Below the pieces are notes generated by a model that saw only the letters and a list, made by a program, of their open reading frames with translations, made no database searches and was not told the origin of the DNA. From Heterotrichella gracilis (Eukaryota > Sar > Xanthophyceae > Tribonematales > Xanthonemataceae), in the NCBI GenBank assembly GCA_032358255.1, contig JAULBX010006109.1:1965-65964 (forward strand): a stretch of DNA of 64,000 nucleotides, given 5' to 3'. The number at the start of each line of letters is the position of its first letter. Position 1 is the stretch's first letter. Below are positions 45,281-57,500 of the stretch, in pieces. Made by a program: the position numbers and the translations under genes.

Positions 45281-48200
45281 ATGCAACCCGTCCCGATGGA
45301 TATCGACACGGCAAGGTACTCCACCCTGCGAGAGCAGGTGGATGAGGCGATCGAGGGTGTAGGCAAGTTCCTGGTGGAGCTTGTCGAGGGCCCACCCGGT
45401 GCCCTGGACGCCCCTCAGCTGCAGATAGACAGGCAGGTGGGCTCCCTGTTCGCCTGGCTCAAGACCCTCAAGGAGAGGCACGGCAACGAGACGCTCACCG
45501 TGGCCGTGCTCGCGCTGACAAAAGCAGGTGAGGGAGGAGGTGCAAGGTTCCTTGTAGGTGCTGCTGCGTGGTGCTACTGCGGTGCTTGAGCCATCTTTTT
45601 CTGTGTGTACACGGGGTGGCTGTACCTCTTGAAAGCGGACGCTTTTTCAGGGTTTCTTTACCTGCCTTCGCCACAAACACCCTCTTTTCGTACGTTTCTT
45701 ATTACTTGGACTGCATATACCCTTTGAGGATTGGGGTGATACAGTTCTTCGCTGTTTTGTGGTCGATTTGCTGTAGGGATAGACCATCTCCTGCACTTGC
45801 CAAGCACCTCCGACACCCCCCCCAGTGCGCATACAGCCCTCGCAGGCACCCCCGCACGCCAAACTCGACCACATGAAACCTCCTCTTGCCATCGCCAGCA
45901 TTCACACGGACCCTCACACGTATCCCCACCCACGATCCCCCGACCCACAATTCTTACAAGTCCCGGGAACCCCTTCAGCTGGTCGCAAAACCCTAAACCC
46001 TTCCCCACCCCATGCAGGCAAGTCCACCCTCCTCAACGCGGTCACCGGGACCAACTGCCTTCCATGCAACAACGTGCCCGAGACCGCGCGGATCATCCGG
46101 ATCGTGCACGACACCAACCCCCAGGCGGAGCCGCGCCTGGTCGACGCCGCCCGCGACGCGGAGGTGACCGGCGAGGCGGCCATCTGCGCCCACCTCCGCC
46201 GCCTCAACGGCGAGGAGCGCGGCGGCGGTGGCGGGTGTGAGGACCTGCTGGAGCTGCATGTGCCGGTGGAGGCGCTGGCGGACAAGGTGGCGGCGGGCGG
46301 GGTGACCATCAACATTCTCGACACCCCTGGTGGGTGCCTGCTGCATGCCCCACATGCCACCCCATGCCCTGCTCCACAACCCTGAACTGTAGGTTGTGGT
46401 GTGGTGCATACACACAGTACTCCCCTTGTTGCTGCCTGTCGCGAGTCTGGTGTTAGGTCATGGGTAGGTGCGTTGCCATGGGTTGTGCGTTCCGCCAGTC
46501 CTGTGCGCATTTTGAGCAGCTACGCGTGCCATGCTCGCAACTTTGCAGTCGCTGCAGAGACAGACCACTGCGAACCAGCAGCAGAACGTGCAGTTTCACT
46601 TGGAAACCCTCACAGAAGTGGCAAATGTACTGTTGGAGCGGGGTGAAGTACACCTTTGCTCGGGTTGAGTACACTTCTGTGCAGCGTGGGCTGCCCCTGA
46701 GTCGACACCAATCCACACGGGAGCAAACGCACCACCCACCCCACCCACCATACACAGGCACCAGGGGCCTCGCGTGCATCATAAACCACCTCTTGCCCCC
46801 ACCCGTTCACCCCGCCCGCCCCCGCCGCACCCGCAGGCCCCAGCAGGAGCAAACGGCGCACACCCCACCCCACCAACGATACACTTATTTTCCATTCTAT
46901 TCCTTTTCATTCATCCCAACCCACCAGGTGCTTCGCCTGCACCACACACTAGCCCCGCACCACTGCCCCCCAACCCTACCCCACCCATCCACACCCAATC
47001 CCGTCCCACCTGCAGGCGGGGTTTGCCTGTTCTGTGCGCATTCCCAACTGGGACAGCATCGCACTACTTGGTCCCACCCACACTCCACCCATCCACACCC
47101 AATCCCACCCCACCCGCAGGCCCCAACGAGGCTGGGGAGCCCCACCTGCGCGCCAAGGTTGAGCGGTTGCTGGACAGCGTTGACGCCGTGGTGTACCTGC
47201 TTGACTACTCCAAGCTGAAGACGCAGGAGGAGGCCGACGTGCTGCAGGGGCTCAAGACCAGGAACCCGCAGCTGGTGGCGCGCCTCAGCCAGAGGCTGTT
47301 CTTTGTGGTCAACAAGGTGGGTGGGTGGGTGGGGGGGGTTCAGAATCCTAGGGGAGGGTTTTTGATAATAGGGATCTAGGGTTTTTGACAGTAGAAACCC
47401 GCAGCTGGTGGCGTGCGTCAACCAAAGACTTATCTTTGTGGTCAATACGGTGGTTGACTGGGGGAGGTTAGAACCCTAGGAGAGTGTTTGTAATAATGGC
47501 AACCCGCAGCCGGTTACGCGCCTTGGCCAGAGGCTGTTGTTTACTGGTCAACAAGGTTAGGGGACTTTGGGGCTTGTGGTGGACGTGGTGGACGGGTTTT
47601 CACCCTCTCTCACCCCCCACTTGATTTCGATGGTTCCCCCCTCCATTCTCTTCCCAATCAAATGCACCCTTTTATCCCTCTTCCCAATTAAGTGAACCCT
47701 TTTATCCCCAGTTCCCACCCCCCTCCCCCCCTCACCCTTGCTAATTTCCTACCCCTCCCCCCCCTTGCAGGTTGACCTTATGGCCACCAGTGAGGGCATG
47801 GACCACGAGGCCACCCAGCGCTACGTGGCGGACCTGGTCACACGCCAGGTGGACATGGAGGGATTCTGCTTGCAGCCGGAGCAGGTGAGGGGGTGTAGGA
47901 TTTAGGATTCAGGATTTAGGGTTCTGGCCTGCTGCCGGAGCAGGAGGGGAATTTAGGGTGTAGGGTTTTGCCTGCAGCCAGAGCAGGTGAGGGATTTAGG
48001 GTTTAGGTTTCTGTCTGCAGCCGGAGCAGGTGAGGGGTGTAGGGTTCTGGGTCATTCACGCCCAACACTCCACACAACACTGCCCAACTCGTGCCCCACC
48101 CTCCGCAGGTGCTGCTCATCTCTGCCCAGGAGGCGCTCCTGTCCCGCCTGGTGCTTGCGCGCAGGGCCGACCCCCCGCAGTGCGCGCGCTTTGCAGCCAT

Positions 48201-51200
48201 CGCGCTGGGCAAGGCGGCAGGCAGGAAGAAGCACACTGCGGACCAGCTGGCGCCGCACGCGGGGGCAATGCTGGAGGCCAGCGGGGTGCGTGGGGGGTGG
48301 TGTATAGTGTTCATGCATTGTGTGGCTTTGCGGTTGTGGAGTGGAAGCATACTCCACCGTAGTTCTCTTTGTTGCCCCAACAAACCCCAACATAGGGTTT
48401 TCCCATCACTGCAGGTCCCTGAGCTTGAGTCTCGCGTTGTTTCCTTCCTGTACACCAACAGCGCGGTGGTCAAGCTGCTGGCAATGCTGGATGACATGGA
48501 GCGCATGCTGACGGAGGTGGGGAAACCTTCTTTATTTCTAATCTTGTGTCCAGATATGTATGTGTTTTCTTTCTGTGTAGATGCTGAATTGGAAGAGTTA
48601 TAAGATTCGACTGTGGTTCAGTGACCTTGCTTTGCCTGAATTTAGGGTTCATGAACATGAATATGTGCATTTTGTTTGGTCCTTAGGACCCCAATGCCTC
48701 TAGAATTGTCCCTAAGTGGACACAAGGATCCCACATTTTCCCTCTTACCCCTCAGGTCCAGAACACGCAGCGCGTGACCTCCGCATCCCTGCGTGCTGAC
48801 GTGGAGAGCCTGCAGCGCGACACCTGCCGCCTGGCTGAGGAGCTCGAGGGCGTGATGGGGGGGTTTGAGCAGGTGGAGGCGGCGGCGGAGGGGGTGGAGC
48901 AGCAGGTGGCGGACGAGGTGGGTGGGGGTGGATGTGGAGGGGGTGGAGCAGCAGGTGGCGGACGCGGTGGATGGGGTTGGATTTCGATGGGGGTGAAGTA
49001 GTTCGATCCTGGGCACACTATGCGTCTAGCGCTTGTTGATCCAGCACAGCTCAGGTCAGCCCATGTGACCCTTGACAAGGGTTTTCCTCCCTCATTGGCC
49101 CGTCAATAGATTTTCTTCTTAACGGCACCCTCACAAGACTTTTCCGCCTTCGCAGGTGACCGCCCGCATGCAGACCCTGCGCGAGAACCTGCTTGAGCAA
49201 ATTAACACCGCGCTGTCGGCCGCGGGCGAGGCTCGCCACCCTCCAGCGGGGCCCGGCTGGCGCCGCGTGTGGGACGTGGTGCGGGGGGCCTTCAGGGGGG
49301 CCGAGGGCGGCGGTGGCGAGGCGGGGAGGGAGGCGCTCAAGGCCACCCTGATTGGCCTGCACGAGGCAGTGGAGCGGCAGGTGGAGGCGGAGGTGGGTGC
49401 GGTACCCTAGGGTATGGGTAGCGGGTCGGAATATGAAAGTTTATCCACCCAAATCTATGTATGAAATTTAGGGTGGGACATGGGCACTATACTCTAGGCT
49501 AGGGTTGTTGTGGTGTTGCAAGGATGTACGTCAACGAGTGAGGCTTGCACATGATGTGCATCTCTCACAGCCCGCCTCCCACCCTCCACCTGTGCAACTT
49601 CTTGTCCTCCCTTGAAACCAGCCTCAACACCCACCACCCTCTCCCCCACAATGTATAGCAAACCCCATAAGCTAACCCACTCCCCCGCCCCCACAGCTGT
49701 GCGACTTTTGGTCCGCGCTTGAGACCAGCCTGAACGCCACCCAGCGCAGCCTGTTCCACACCGTCAACCGCCAGCTCAAGAAGCTGAGCAAGGCAATCGA
49801 GGCGGCGGTGAGCCAGCAGCTGGAGGTGGTGCTGGTGCCGCAGCGCATTCGCCTCAACGCGCCGGGGGCAGAGGGCTTTCATGCCGCGCTGCAGGAGCTG
49901 CTGAACGAGGGTGAGGCGGCTGAATGGAAACCCTAAACCATTATGGTAAACCCTACGGGAAGTTGTCACATCAAACTGTACACGAAAAGGAAAACCCTAC
50001 AGCACAGTGCTCTACCCTGGAAGTGCTCCTGAAGGGTTTACCAAAAGGAAAGTGAGAACCCTACAGGATGGGAAAATGGAAATTGTCCAAGAGTACTCAA
50101 CGAAAGTCTGAGTACACGGAGTACACACGGAGTACAGAGTGCACACCCTTCAACGCCCTAACAAAGGACGCATCTCCCCAACCTCAAACCCCCACCACTC
50201 CACTCAACCCCTCCCCTCCCCAACCCCCCCAGGCATCAGCGAGGAGTCGTCTGTGCGCCACCGCCAGCGCCTTGAGCACTACACCGAGTGGCAGCAGCGC
50301 GTGGTGAGCGTGTGCTTTGCGCTGCGCAGGGTGCAGTGGGTGGGCACACCAGCCACACGCACAGTCATGGAGCCATACACGGAGACGGTGAGGAGGGGTG
50401 TGGGGGGTTGGGAGGGGGGTGCTGTGGAATGGGTAAACTGTTTACTGATTGGCATGTTGTTGTGTTGGTAAATGGACAAGGGCTTTGGCTGTTTATTCGA
50501 CCCAATCAAATTAAATCAAACAAGTCAATCAATGGATTCCACACTCAGCAACCTCCGTCCCACCCACTCCACATTTATGTTTATGCGCTTGCCCCTCACC
50601 GCACCCCCCACCCCCCACCCCCCCAGGTGCTGCGCCTTGACGCCGAGCGCATCCGCTCCCACTTCATCGACCACATCCACCGCCTGGTGGAGACCAGCCA
50701 GCGCGCTGTGCGGAGCCGCGTGCGCGCCTATCTGGCCAACCAGCTGGGCGAGGCCAGGGGCAAGATCAGGGCGTACGGGGAGAGGTACACGCAGGCGATG
50801 CTGGCGGCGCTGGATGTCAAGCGCGAGGGTGAGTGGTGGGGGTAGGGTGGGGGGTTGGGTGGAATGGTGCATGCACGCTGTGCCTGCTGTGCTGTAGATG
50901 AATTAGATTAATGCAGGCCATGCTTTCAAAACGTGATGTAGTGCGGGCGGGGGTCTCGTGTGGCAATGGGACAAATGGACCATTATATATGGTGGTCCAT
51001 TCAGGGCGAAAGGCAAAGAAAGCCACCGGCCCCTCTCCTGTCTCCCCTGTCACCCCCCCCACCCCCTTCACCCCATTTCTCTGTCAAGCGCCCCCCACAC
51101 ACACCCCTGCAGGCCAGGAGCAGCAGGAGGCCGCCCTGTCCCGCGTAGCAGCCCAGTCAGCACGCCTGGATCAGTTGCTGCGCCAGGTGGCGGATGCACA

Positions 51201-53032
51201 GGAGGCTGGGGAGGCGGCCTTTGACGGGCCCATCACCCCCCGCAGCCTGGGCTATGAGTCGGACTATGAGCATGTGGAGATGGAGGAGGAGGGGCTGACG
51301 GAGGGGATTGAGGGCGCAGGTGGGTTGGGGGGGTGGTTGGGTGCTAGATGGGAGTGGACGGTGGCGAGGTGATTGTTGTGAAGGGTGGCTGCTGGCATGC
51401 GTGTCTTGGGGGTAGTACTTGGATTGTTGCAACCGCCATATCACTCTTTGCTTCACACCTTGGTTAGCAAAGTGGCTTATTGTTTGTCTTTCAAATGGCA
51501 GTACTGTTCATCCCTGATGGGTGTTCACCCTCGCTCCTTCTGCCCCCCTTGCAGGCGAGGAATCCGACGGCATGTCCGACGCAATGTCAGGGGGGTACTC
51601 CCCCATCCACAGCAGCGCCTCTTGCTCCCCTGAGCAATCCGTGCTTCTTCCCCTGTGCCTGTTCCCGGCAGCGGTCCCCACCCAAAACCCTGCCGAGGGT
51701 TCCGACGCAGCCCTCGCAGACCCTCGCGACGGAGTCACCCTGGGGGAGGGGGCCCCACCCCTGTACCGCGCTGACTCCCCACCCTACCCCGTGTACCCTA
51801 CCGAGGGTTCCGACGCAGCCCCTGCAGACCCTCGCGAGGGTGTCAAACTGGGGGGGAGGGACCCACCGCTGTACCGCGCTGACTCCCCACCCTACTCCCC
51901 ACGGGCCATCCCATTCCCCATCTCAGAGTGGAGTGAAGTCCCCCCCAGCGCTCCCCTGCACCCCACCCCTACCTCACCCACCCCTGCACCAGTGCCAGAG
52001 GCCGAGCTCCACACCCTTACCGAGGGTCTGCTCACCACGCATGACTTCCAAACCCTAGCCCAGGGTTTCCCCGGCGCAGCACCTGCGACGTCCCCACCCA
52101 CCCACTCGCCACATGACGCCACCCTGGACGCGCTGCTGGCCTCTCCAGTGCCCTCCCCTGCTGAGCTGGCAGAGGATGGCATGGTGGAGGACTACGTCTC
52201 GGACGACGACGCCTCCTTTGTCGGGGACCCGAGGGCCCGTTCTCCAGTCCCAGAGGCTGAAGAAGCGGTCCCTGTGACCCCTGTGAGGGCCACTTTTGTG
52301 GTGGAGGAGGTGCCCCAGCCCGGCCAGGATGTGCAGCCGCCACTTGCGCCCGCACCAGGGGGCGAGGCTGTGTCTAGGGAGGAAGCGGTTGGAGAGGAAG
52401 AGCATGTGGATGTGGAGGCGCAGGAGGGGGAGGGCTCACCTATGTCGGCCAGGGATGAGGTACGTGTGCACATGCCATGAAAGCGTGGGGGGAAGGGCAC
52501 GGGTGCATGTACAGAAAGGGCTTTTAAAGTACAGCGATGGAATGCCTGGACATTCTGGCGGCAAAAGCGGTTTGTCTGATACCATTCCCACTTGCCCAGT
52601 GCGTCTGCAAGCCTCCTTGACTATCTGTCCTGCTCGCGTGGTCCCAGATGCGCCTGTTGTGTGAAGCGCATTGTTTTCGTCCCACTGCCATTGCACTTCC
52701 CTTGTGAGCATCTTCCCCTCCTCTCATTTTGTAGCTCACCCCCCCCTCCCCTTCTCCCTTTGCCACAGGGCTCCCCCATGCACGCGCAGTACACCCCCTA
52801 CACTGGGGAGGACAGCTTTTACAGCGCCTCCCCTGACGCGGCATCCATCGCCACCATATCCCTGGACTCCCCCACCTCTCGCCCCATGGCCACCTCCCCT
52901 CCTTCCTCCCCTGGCGGCTCTTCCATGGCAGGCGGGGATGAGTGGGAGATTGTGGAGGATGTGACTGATGAGGATGTGGTGAGGGACATGCTGCAGCACA
53001 GTGGGATGTCCCATTCAAGCGGGACAGCGTGA
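45281..53032 (+). CDS. Dynamin-superfamily GTPase with long acidic C-terminal tail
   Basis: Exons: 45281-45527, 46018-46329, 47120-47316, 47771-47884, 48109-48285, 48415-48516, 48756-48917, 49156-49392, 49697-49910, 50233-50387, 50627-50828, 51113-51319, 51555-52459, 52769-53032; 1164 aa. GTPase motifs: G1 LTKAGKSTLLNAV, split by an intron after the Ala; a G2 Thr in NVPETARII; G3 ILDTPGPNE; G4 FFVVNKVDLM, split by an intron. A long helical region (residues about 230-750; for example SLQRDTCRLAEELEGV, RQLKKLSKAIEAAV) fits a dynamin stalk or bundle. There is no PH domain or obvious membrane helix. The tail from about 790 is Pro/Ser/Glu-rich, has a tandem repeat, and ends with DEWEIVEDVTDED. The G1 sequence recalls bacterial dynamin-like proteins more than classical dynamins. 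Start codons at 45203, 45281 and 45296 are all in frame; 45281 is a compromise. Confidence 0.8.
46980..47130 (+). repeat. Duplicated polypyrimidine tract and acceptor
   Basis: CACCCATCCACACCCAATCC followed by a CCACC(T/C)GCAG acceptor occurs at about 46983-47016 and 47087-47119. The exon uses the second. A further acceptor-like CACCCGCAGGCCCCA lies near 46828. Confidence 0.85.
47264..47560 (+). repeat. Three copies of an exon end and donor (G4 region)
   Basis: ACCCGCAGCTGGTGGCGCGC through GTCAACAAGGTGGG, which encodes the segment up to VVNK and the donor at 47317, is repeated with substitutions at about 47396-47455 and 47499-47560. The two intronic copies have lost open frame or donor quality. 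Confidence 0.88.
47866..48038 (+). repeat. Four copies of an exon end and donor with TTTAGGG spacers
   Basis: TTGCAGCCGGAGCAGGTGAG at the exon end (47884) is echoed near 47928, 47970 and 48014. Each interval contains TTTAGGG- or GTAGGG-type units. Confidence 0.88.
49570..49745 (+). repeat. Decayed upstream copy of an acceptor and exon start
   Basis: CTGTGCAACTTCTTGTCCTC near 49588 mirrors CTGTGCGACTTTTGGTCCGC at the exon start (49697), and the match continues through ACCAGCCT(C/G)AA. The upstream copy lacks a clean acceptor. Confidence 0.78.
51675..51900 (+). repeat. Tandem repeat in the GTPase tail, about 100-120 bp unit
   Basis: The coding segment for EGSDAALADPRDGVTLGEGA to PPLYRADSPPY is repeated as EGSDAAPADPREGVKLGGRD to PPLYRADSPPY, in frame and adjacent (about 51695-51792 and 51800-51897). 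Confidence 0.9.
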
Positions 53033-54525
53033 AACCCTTGTGTAGGGTTCGGAAGGGGATGGTTTGAAACCCCTGGTTGAGGGTATTGAGGGGGTTCGTA
53101 GCCCTGGTTAGAGGGTTTGGAGGGCGTGGATTGAATCCCTGGTGTAGGGTTTGAAGGGCGTGTATCAGCGTGAAAGGCACTGGTTGGTGAAGGGGCTGTG
53201 GTGGCTGGGCTGGGCGAGCAGGACAAGGATGGCAGTGTTGAGGTGGCAGCAATGTACACACACCATATATGGGATTGGGAGACGCTGCATGGACTGATGT
53301 TGAGGGGCAGCAAGGGGATGTGGCAGCAGTACTACAGCAGCTACAGCTTGGAAAGCAACTTAATCGCTGCTATGGTGTCGCTAGGTACATCTGGGGGAGG
53401 GGAGGTTGGGTGCCAACCACTGGGTGGAAGTTTCCAGGTTTCAAAGGTGCAATCGTGCTCTTCCAGTGTTAGGTTGGAACGATTTACAAAAAAAGATTTT
53501 TAGAGTAAATTACAGGCTGAGGTGCTCTGGCTTGCGACATTTCGTGATGGATAGTGCAGTGACATGGGCGATGGTGGTATGTGCCGGTGTGTATCGCTGA
53601 GGCCCCGCATGTGCCCCTGGGGCACTGTGCGCATTCTCACATTCATGGGAATCATTGGGTTTCAATGGCTGGATGTTGATCTGAAATAGTTTGGCAGGGT
53701 GTTTCTTAGCACATGACTAGTTGTTGATGGATGAGGGTGGTGCATATGCCCCTTCATTTCTCATGTTTTTGGCATCAGGCGTCCCTTATAAATGTCCACG
53801 TTTTGGCGACAGGGATGTGCGTTGTATGTGGCAAGGGGAAAATGCATAGTGCTGTACAATCATCAGAGAACGTTGCCTTGCAGGGTAATAATATGTATGA
53901 TATCGGGCACAGGTTTTAGGGGCAAGCATGTGTATGTATATTTTGCATCCCCCCTGTATCCATTTACCAGTCAGTTTGACAGCAAGCGTTGTTATGTTTT
54001 GGACTATCAGACGGTTTGGACGCCTGTCGGGTTTCAAGTACAATAGTAAAAATTATACTGAAGTTATCTCTGTAGAAGGCAGCATCAAGTGTGTAAGATA
54101 TTGAGTTGAACAAGCATGTACAAATGGGTGCTACGGTGTATGCCTAGTGTACAGGTTATGCTATATATGGATTCAAATTGTACCTGAGGTGCGTGGATTG
54201 TACCTGAGGGTCCCAAATGCTTGCTACGGCTTTTGATGCAACAGGTACGAAAATCTAATATCCTGCAACAGTTGCAGCACAAAAAATAATTTACTGCAAC
54301 AAACGCTTCCAAGCCAGACACCGGCTTGATAACTTTTTTGTGTAGTTGTAGGACATCACGTAATGGGATGTGTGGTCATGTTCCCTCCCCTCTGAGGCTT
54401 GTCGGTGAATCCCTGACCAGTTCAAATGACACGCAGTCGCAAGCAAAATTGGGTACCCAGTTGAAAAGTTTAACTCACGCAGCCACATCCCCAAGCCAAA
54501 GCCTTGCAAGCAAAAACCTTCCCTC
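53033..54525. other. Intergenic region between convergent genes
   Basis: About 1.5 kb between the GTPase stop and the GH51 stop (minus), holding both 3' UTRs. At about 53033-53165 it carries short repeated AACCCTTGTGTAGGGTT-like units. No coding region or RNA was recognised. Confidence 0.55.
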
Positions 54526-57500
54526 CTATGCCGTTGTCACTGCCTCCCCTTGTGCCGCTGGGCCCCCTTGCACCCTGAGGGTGAACACGTTGACCGACCA
54601 GGGGGGGAGTGTTAGGAGGGAGTGGGTGGAGAGGTCCTTCAAGGGGAGGGATTTGGGGGACACCTGCATGGGGAAGGGCAAGATATTTCATTCCTTTTTA
54701 TTTCAGGCATCTAGGGGGTTGCCTTTCTGTTTGTTTGTTAATTTATTTCAGCCATGCCCTGGTTGCAGGACGAGAGCGGCTTTCAAGAGGTGAAATGGGC
54801 TGCCAGGGCATGATAAGGACCAGCGGTTGCTAAATTAACCTCTTATAAGGTTTATTGCTTCATAAGGGTAAGAAACAAACCCTTGGCGCCAGGATGCGCT
54901 GTGGGGCAGCGCCACATGTGCTTCACACAAACCCTAACCTAGCGTGTGTGCTCCAAACCCCAAACCCTAGTCAACAACCTCTTAAGGGGAGGGCCCAAAA
55001 CCCCACCTTGAGCGGGTCGTCCATCGAGTTCCTGTCCAAGGACGAGCTTGAAGTGATTGTGATATGCTCCCCCTGCGCCTCCACCCCCGCCACCCCTGCC
55101 AGCTGCAGCACCAGAGGTTGATCCAAGGGGGAGTAGTTTACCACCTTGACCGCCAGGGAGGAGCAGTTTTGGGTGAGGCAGGAGGCGATGGCAACCACTC
55201 CGGTGCCTGTGCCATAAGGGTTAGGGTTAAGGGTCAAGGTAATGGACACTGTAAGGTAAAGTAAGGGTAAGGGTGGTTTTAGGAGGCGGGCAGGAAGTGG
55301 TGGCAATCACTTCAGTGCCTGCGCAAGGGGCCAGGGGTGGGGAAGGGGATAGCGTTCGGTAAGGGTAGTTGTGGGCAAGGCAGAAGGCTATGGCAACCAC
55401 AGTTTGCAGACGGCAATGCTTGCTTACCAGTTGGTGGGCTGACAGCTGTCGCCGCGTTTGCCACTCCCAGCGCTGACGTCAGCAGGCGCTGCACATGGTA
55501 GGAGGGGATGCCAAACCACCTGCAAGGCAAGGGGTGTGTGTGTGTGTATGACACTGGTGGTTGCAGCAACACTTGTGGATAACCTCGGCATCATGAGAAA
55601 TAGTGTTCAGGCCATCCCCACACACACTGGCCACAGCCCTAGCCATCCAGTCGCCACAACGCCGCTGACCCTCACGCAAAGTCCATCAACCCCACTCCCC
55701 CACCCAACACCTCCCCCTTCCCCATCCAGGCCCCCACCCACCTTGTGCTCTCGAAGTTGATCATGTTAGGGTTCCAGTTGGATGCGCGCACGTTGACCAG
55801 CAGGGGTGCATAGGATGCCATTGTGACCCTGTCTGAGTTGCGCTCAAGGCCGAGCATGAAAGCAGCCTCAGCAACAGCGCCTGCAAGGGAAGTTAGGGTT
55901 TTAGGGTGTAGGGTGTGGGGTTGTGTCGGCCAGCCACAATGCCCTCTACCCATGCATTCACTTTGCCATTACATCCACACTGAACTGACATTTGCGGCAT
56001 TGTCATTCTCATGCATTGTCATACTCATGCTGACACAAGCAGGCATTAGGTAAGGGTAGCCTAGGGATAAAAAAACCCTAGGTTAGGGTTTTTGCTCACT
56101 CAGCAGCGCGACCCCCTGCTCACGGCATACTTGCTGGCGGAGGCCCCTGATCTAAAACCTAAAATCACGCTAGGTTTACAATACCCAAAATTTAGGGTTT
56201 CCGCTCACCCAGCAGCGCGCCTGGCCCCGCGCCCCTGGTCACCGCATACTCGCTGGCGTAGATGTCCGCCCAGTTCCTGTTGTAGTCATCAAAGTGGGTG
56301 TGCAGCGCAAACATGGTGGCGTCATCGGTGTACATGTGGTAGTCCCACAGCTCGGTGGGGGCCACGGGGCCCATGGGGCAGTTTGCAATGTAGGTGATTT
56401 GGGGGTAGGCGGCCTTGAGGGCCTTGTACAGCGTGGCGTAGTTGACGGAGTAAGCGGCCCACCGGAAGCAGCCCTGGGGTGGGTGGGAGGGTTTATGGGG
56501 TTTGGGGTGCTGTTTGGAGAACCATAAAATCCTAAACTCTACATCCGGAGTAGGCGGCCCACCGGAAGCAGCCCTGGTGGGGGATGGTGGGTGGTGGTGA
56601 GGCGGGTGGTGGGCTGGAAGGGGAACACCGGTGGGGAAAAGGGAGGGGGGGCGTGAAGTTTCATTTTCTTTCCTTTTTGGGGCCATGGCGATGAGGCATG
56701 GGAAGCTTGAGGAAGGTAACATGATGTGGCAGGGGGGATGCACGCTGACCTCCAACGTCACAACATGAAATGACCAGACTAAGCGCTGTATCATCTTCCC
56801 TGCCCATTCATTTCATTCCTGTAGCATTGCTTTCGCGCGTCAGGTGCCCCTCACCTCATTCCCAATGGACACGTATTTGAGCTCCCAAGGCTCGGGGTGG
56901 CCCATGTCAGCACGAATTTTGCCCCATGTGGATGTGGCGGGCCCAGTAATGAATTCGATTGAGTCCAGGATGTCCTGAAGCCAGGGCCCCAGCTGGGCAG
57001 GGGGGATGGCTGCAAATGAAGGCACATTTGGAATGTCAGGGGGCACAAGGGGGGGTACACCAGGGCCATGCGCGACTTGCATGAGAAGAGCTAGACCCTT
57101 ACCACTCGCATGTAAAAACGTAGTGTATATATCGATATATGTGTGTCAAGGATATAGTATATATATGTATATCTTGACAACCCTGGTGCGTCAACCCTAC
57201 ACAATATGCAGGTGGACTGCCTTTGTCACGTGTCATTTTATAATTTTGTCATTCAGGACGCATGCATGGAGTGTGTGCCTTACCTTCATTGTGCGCGTTC
57301 CCACTGTTGACCACCCACACAGCGTCTGCCCCCAGCTCCTCAACCAGAAGCATGTACTCATACAACCCAAGGCCTGCGAGCCATGGGGGTGGGTAGTGGA
57401 TGGAGGTGAGGGGGTTGGAGGTGCACCTCCCCAAGCAAGATTGCGGCGGATATCAAATTCGTAACATTTTCAACCCCCTTTTTTCCCATTCTTTCCCCGC

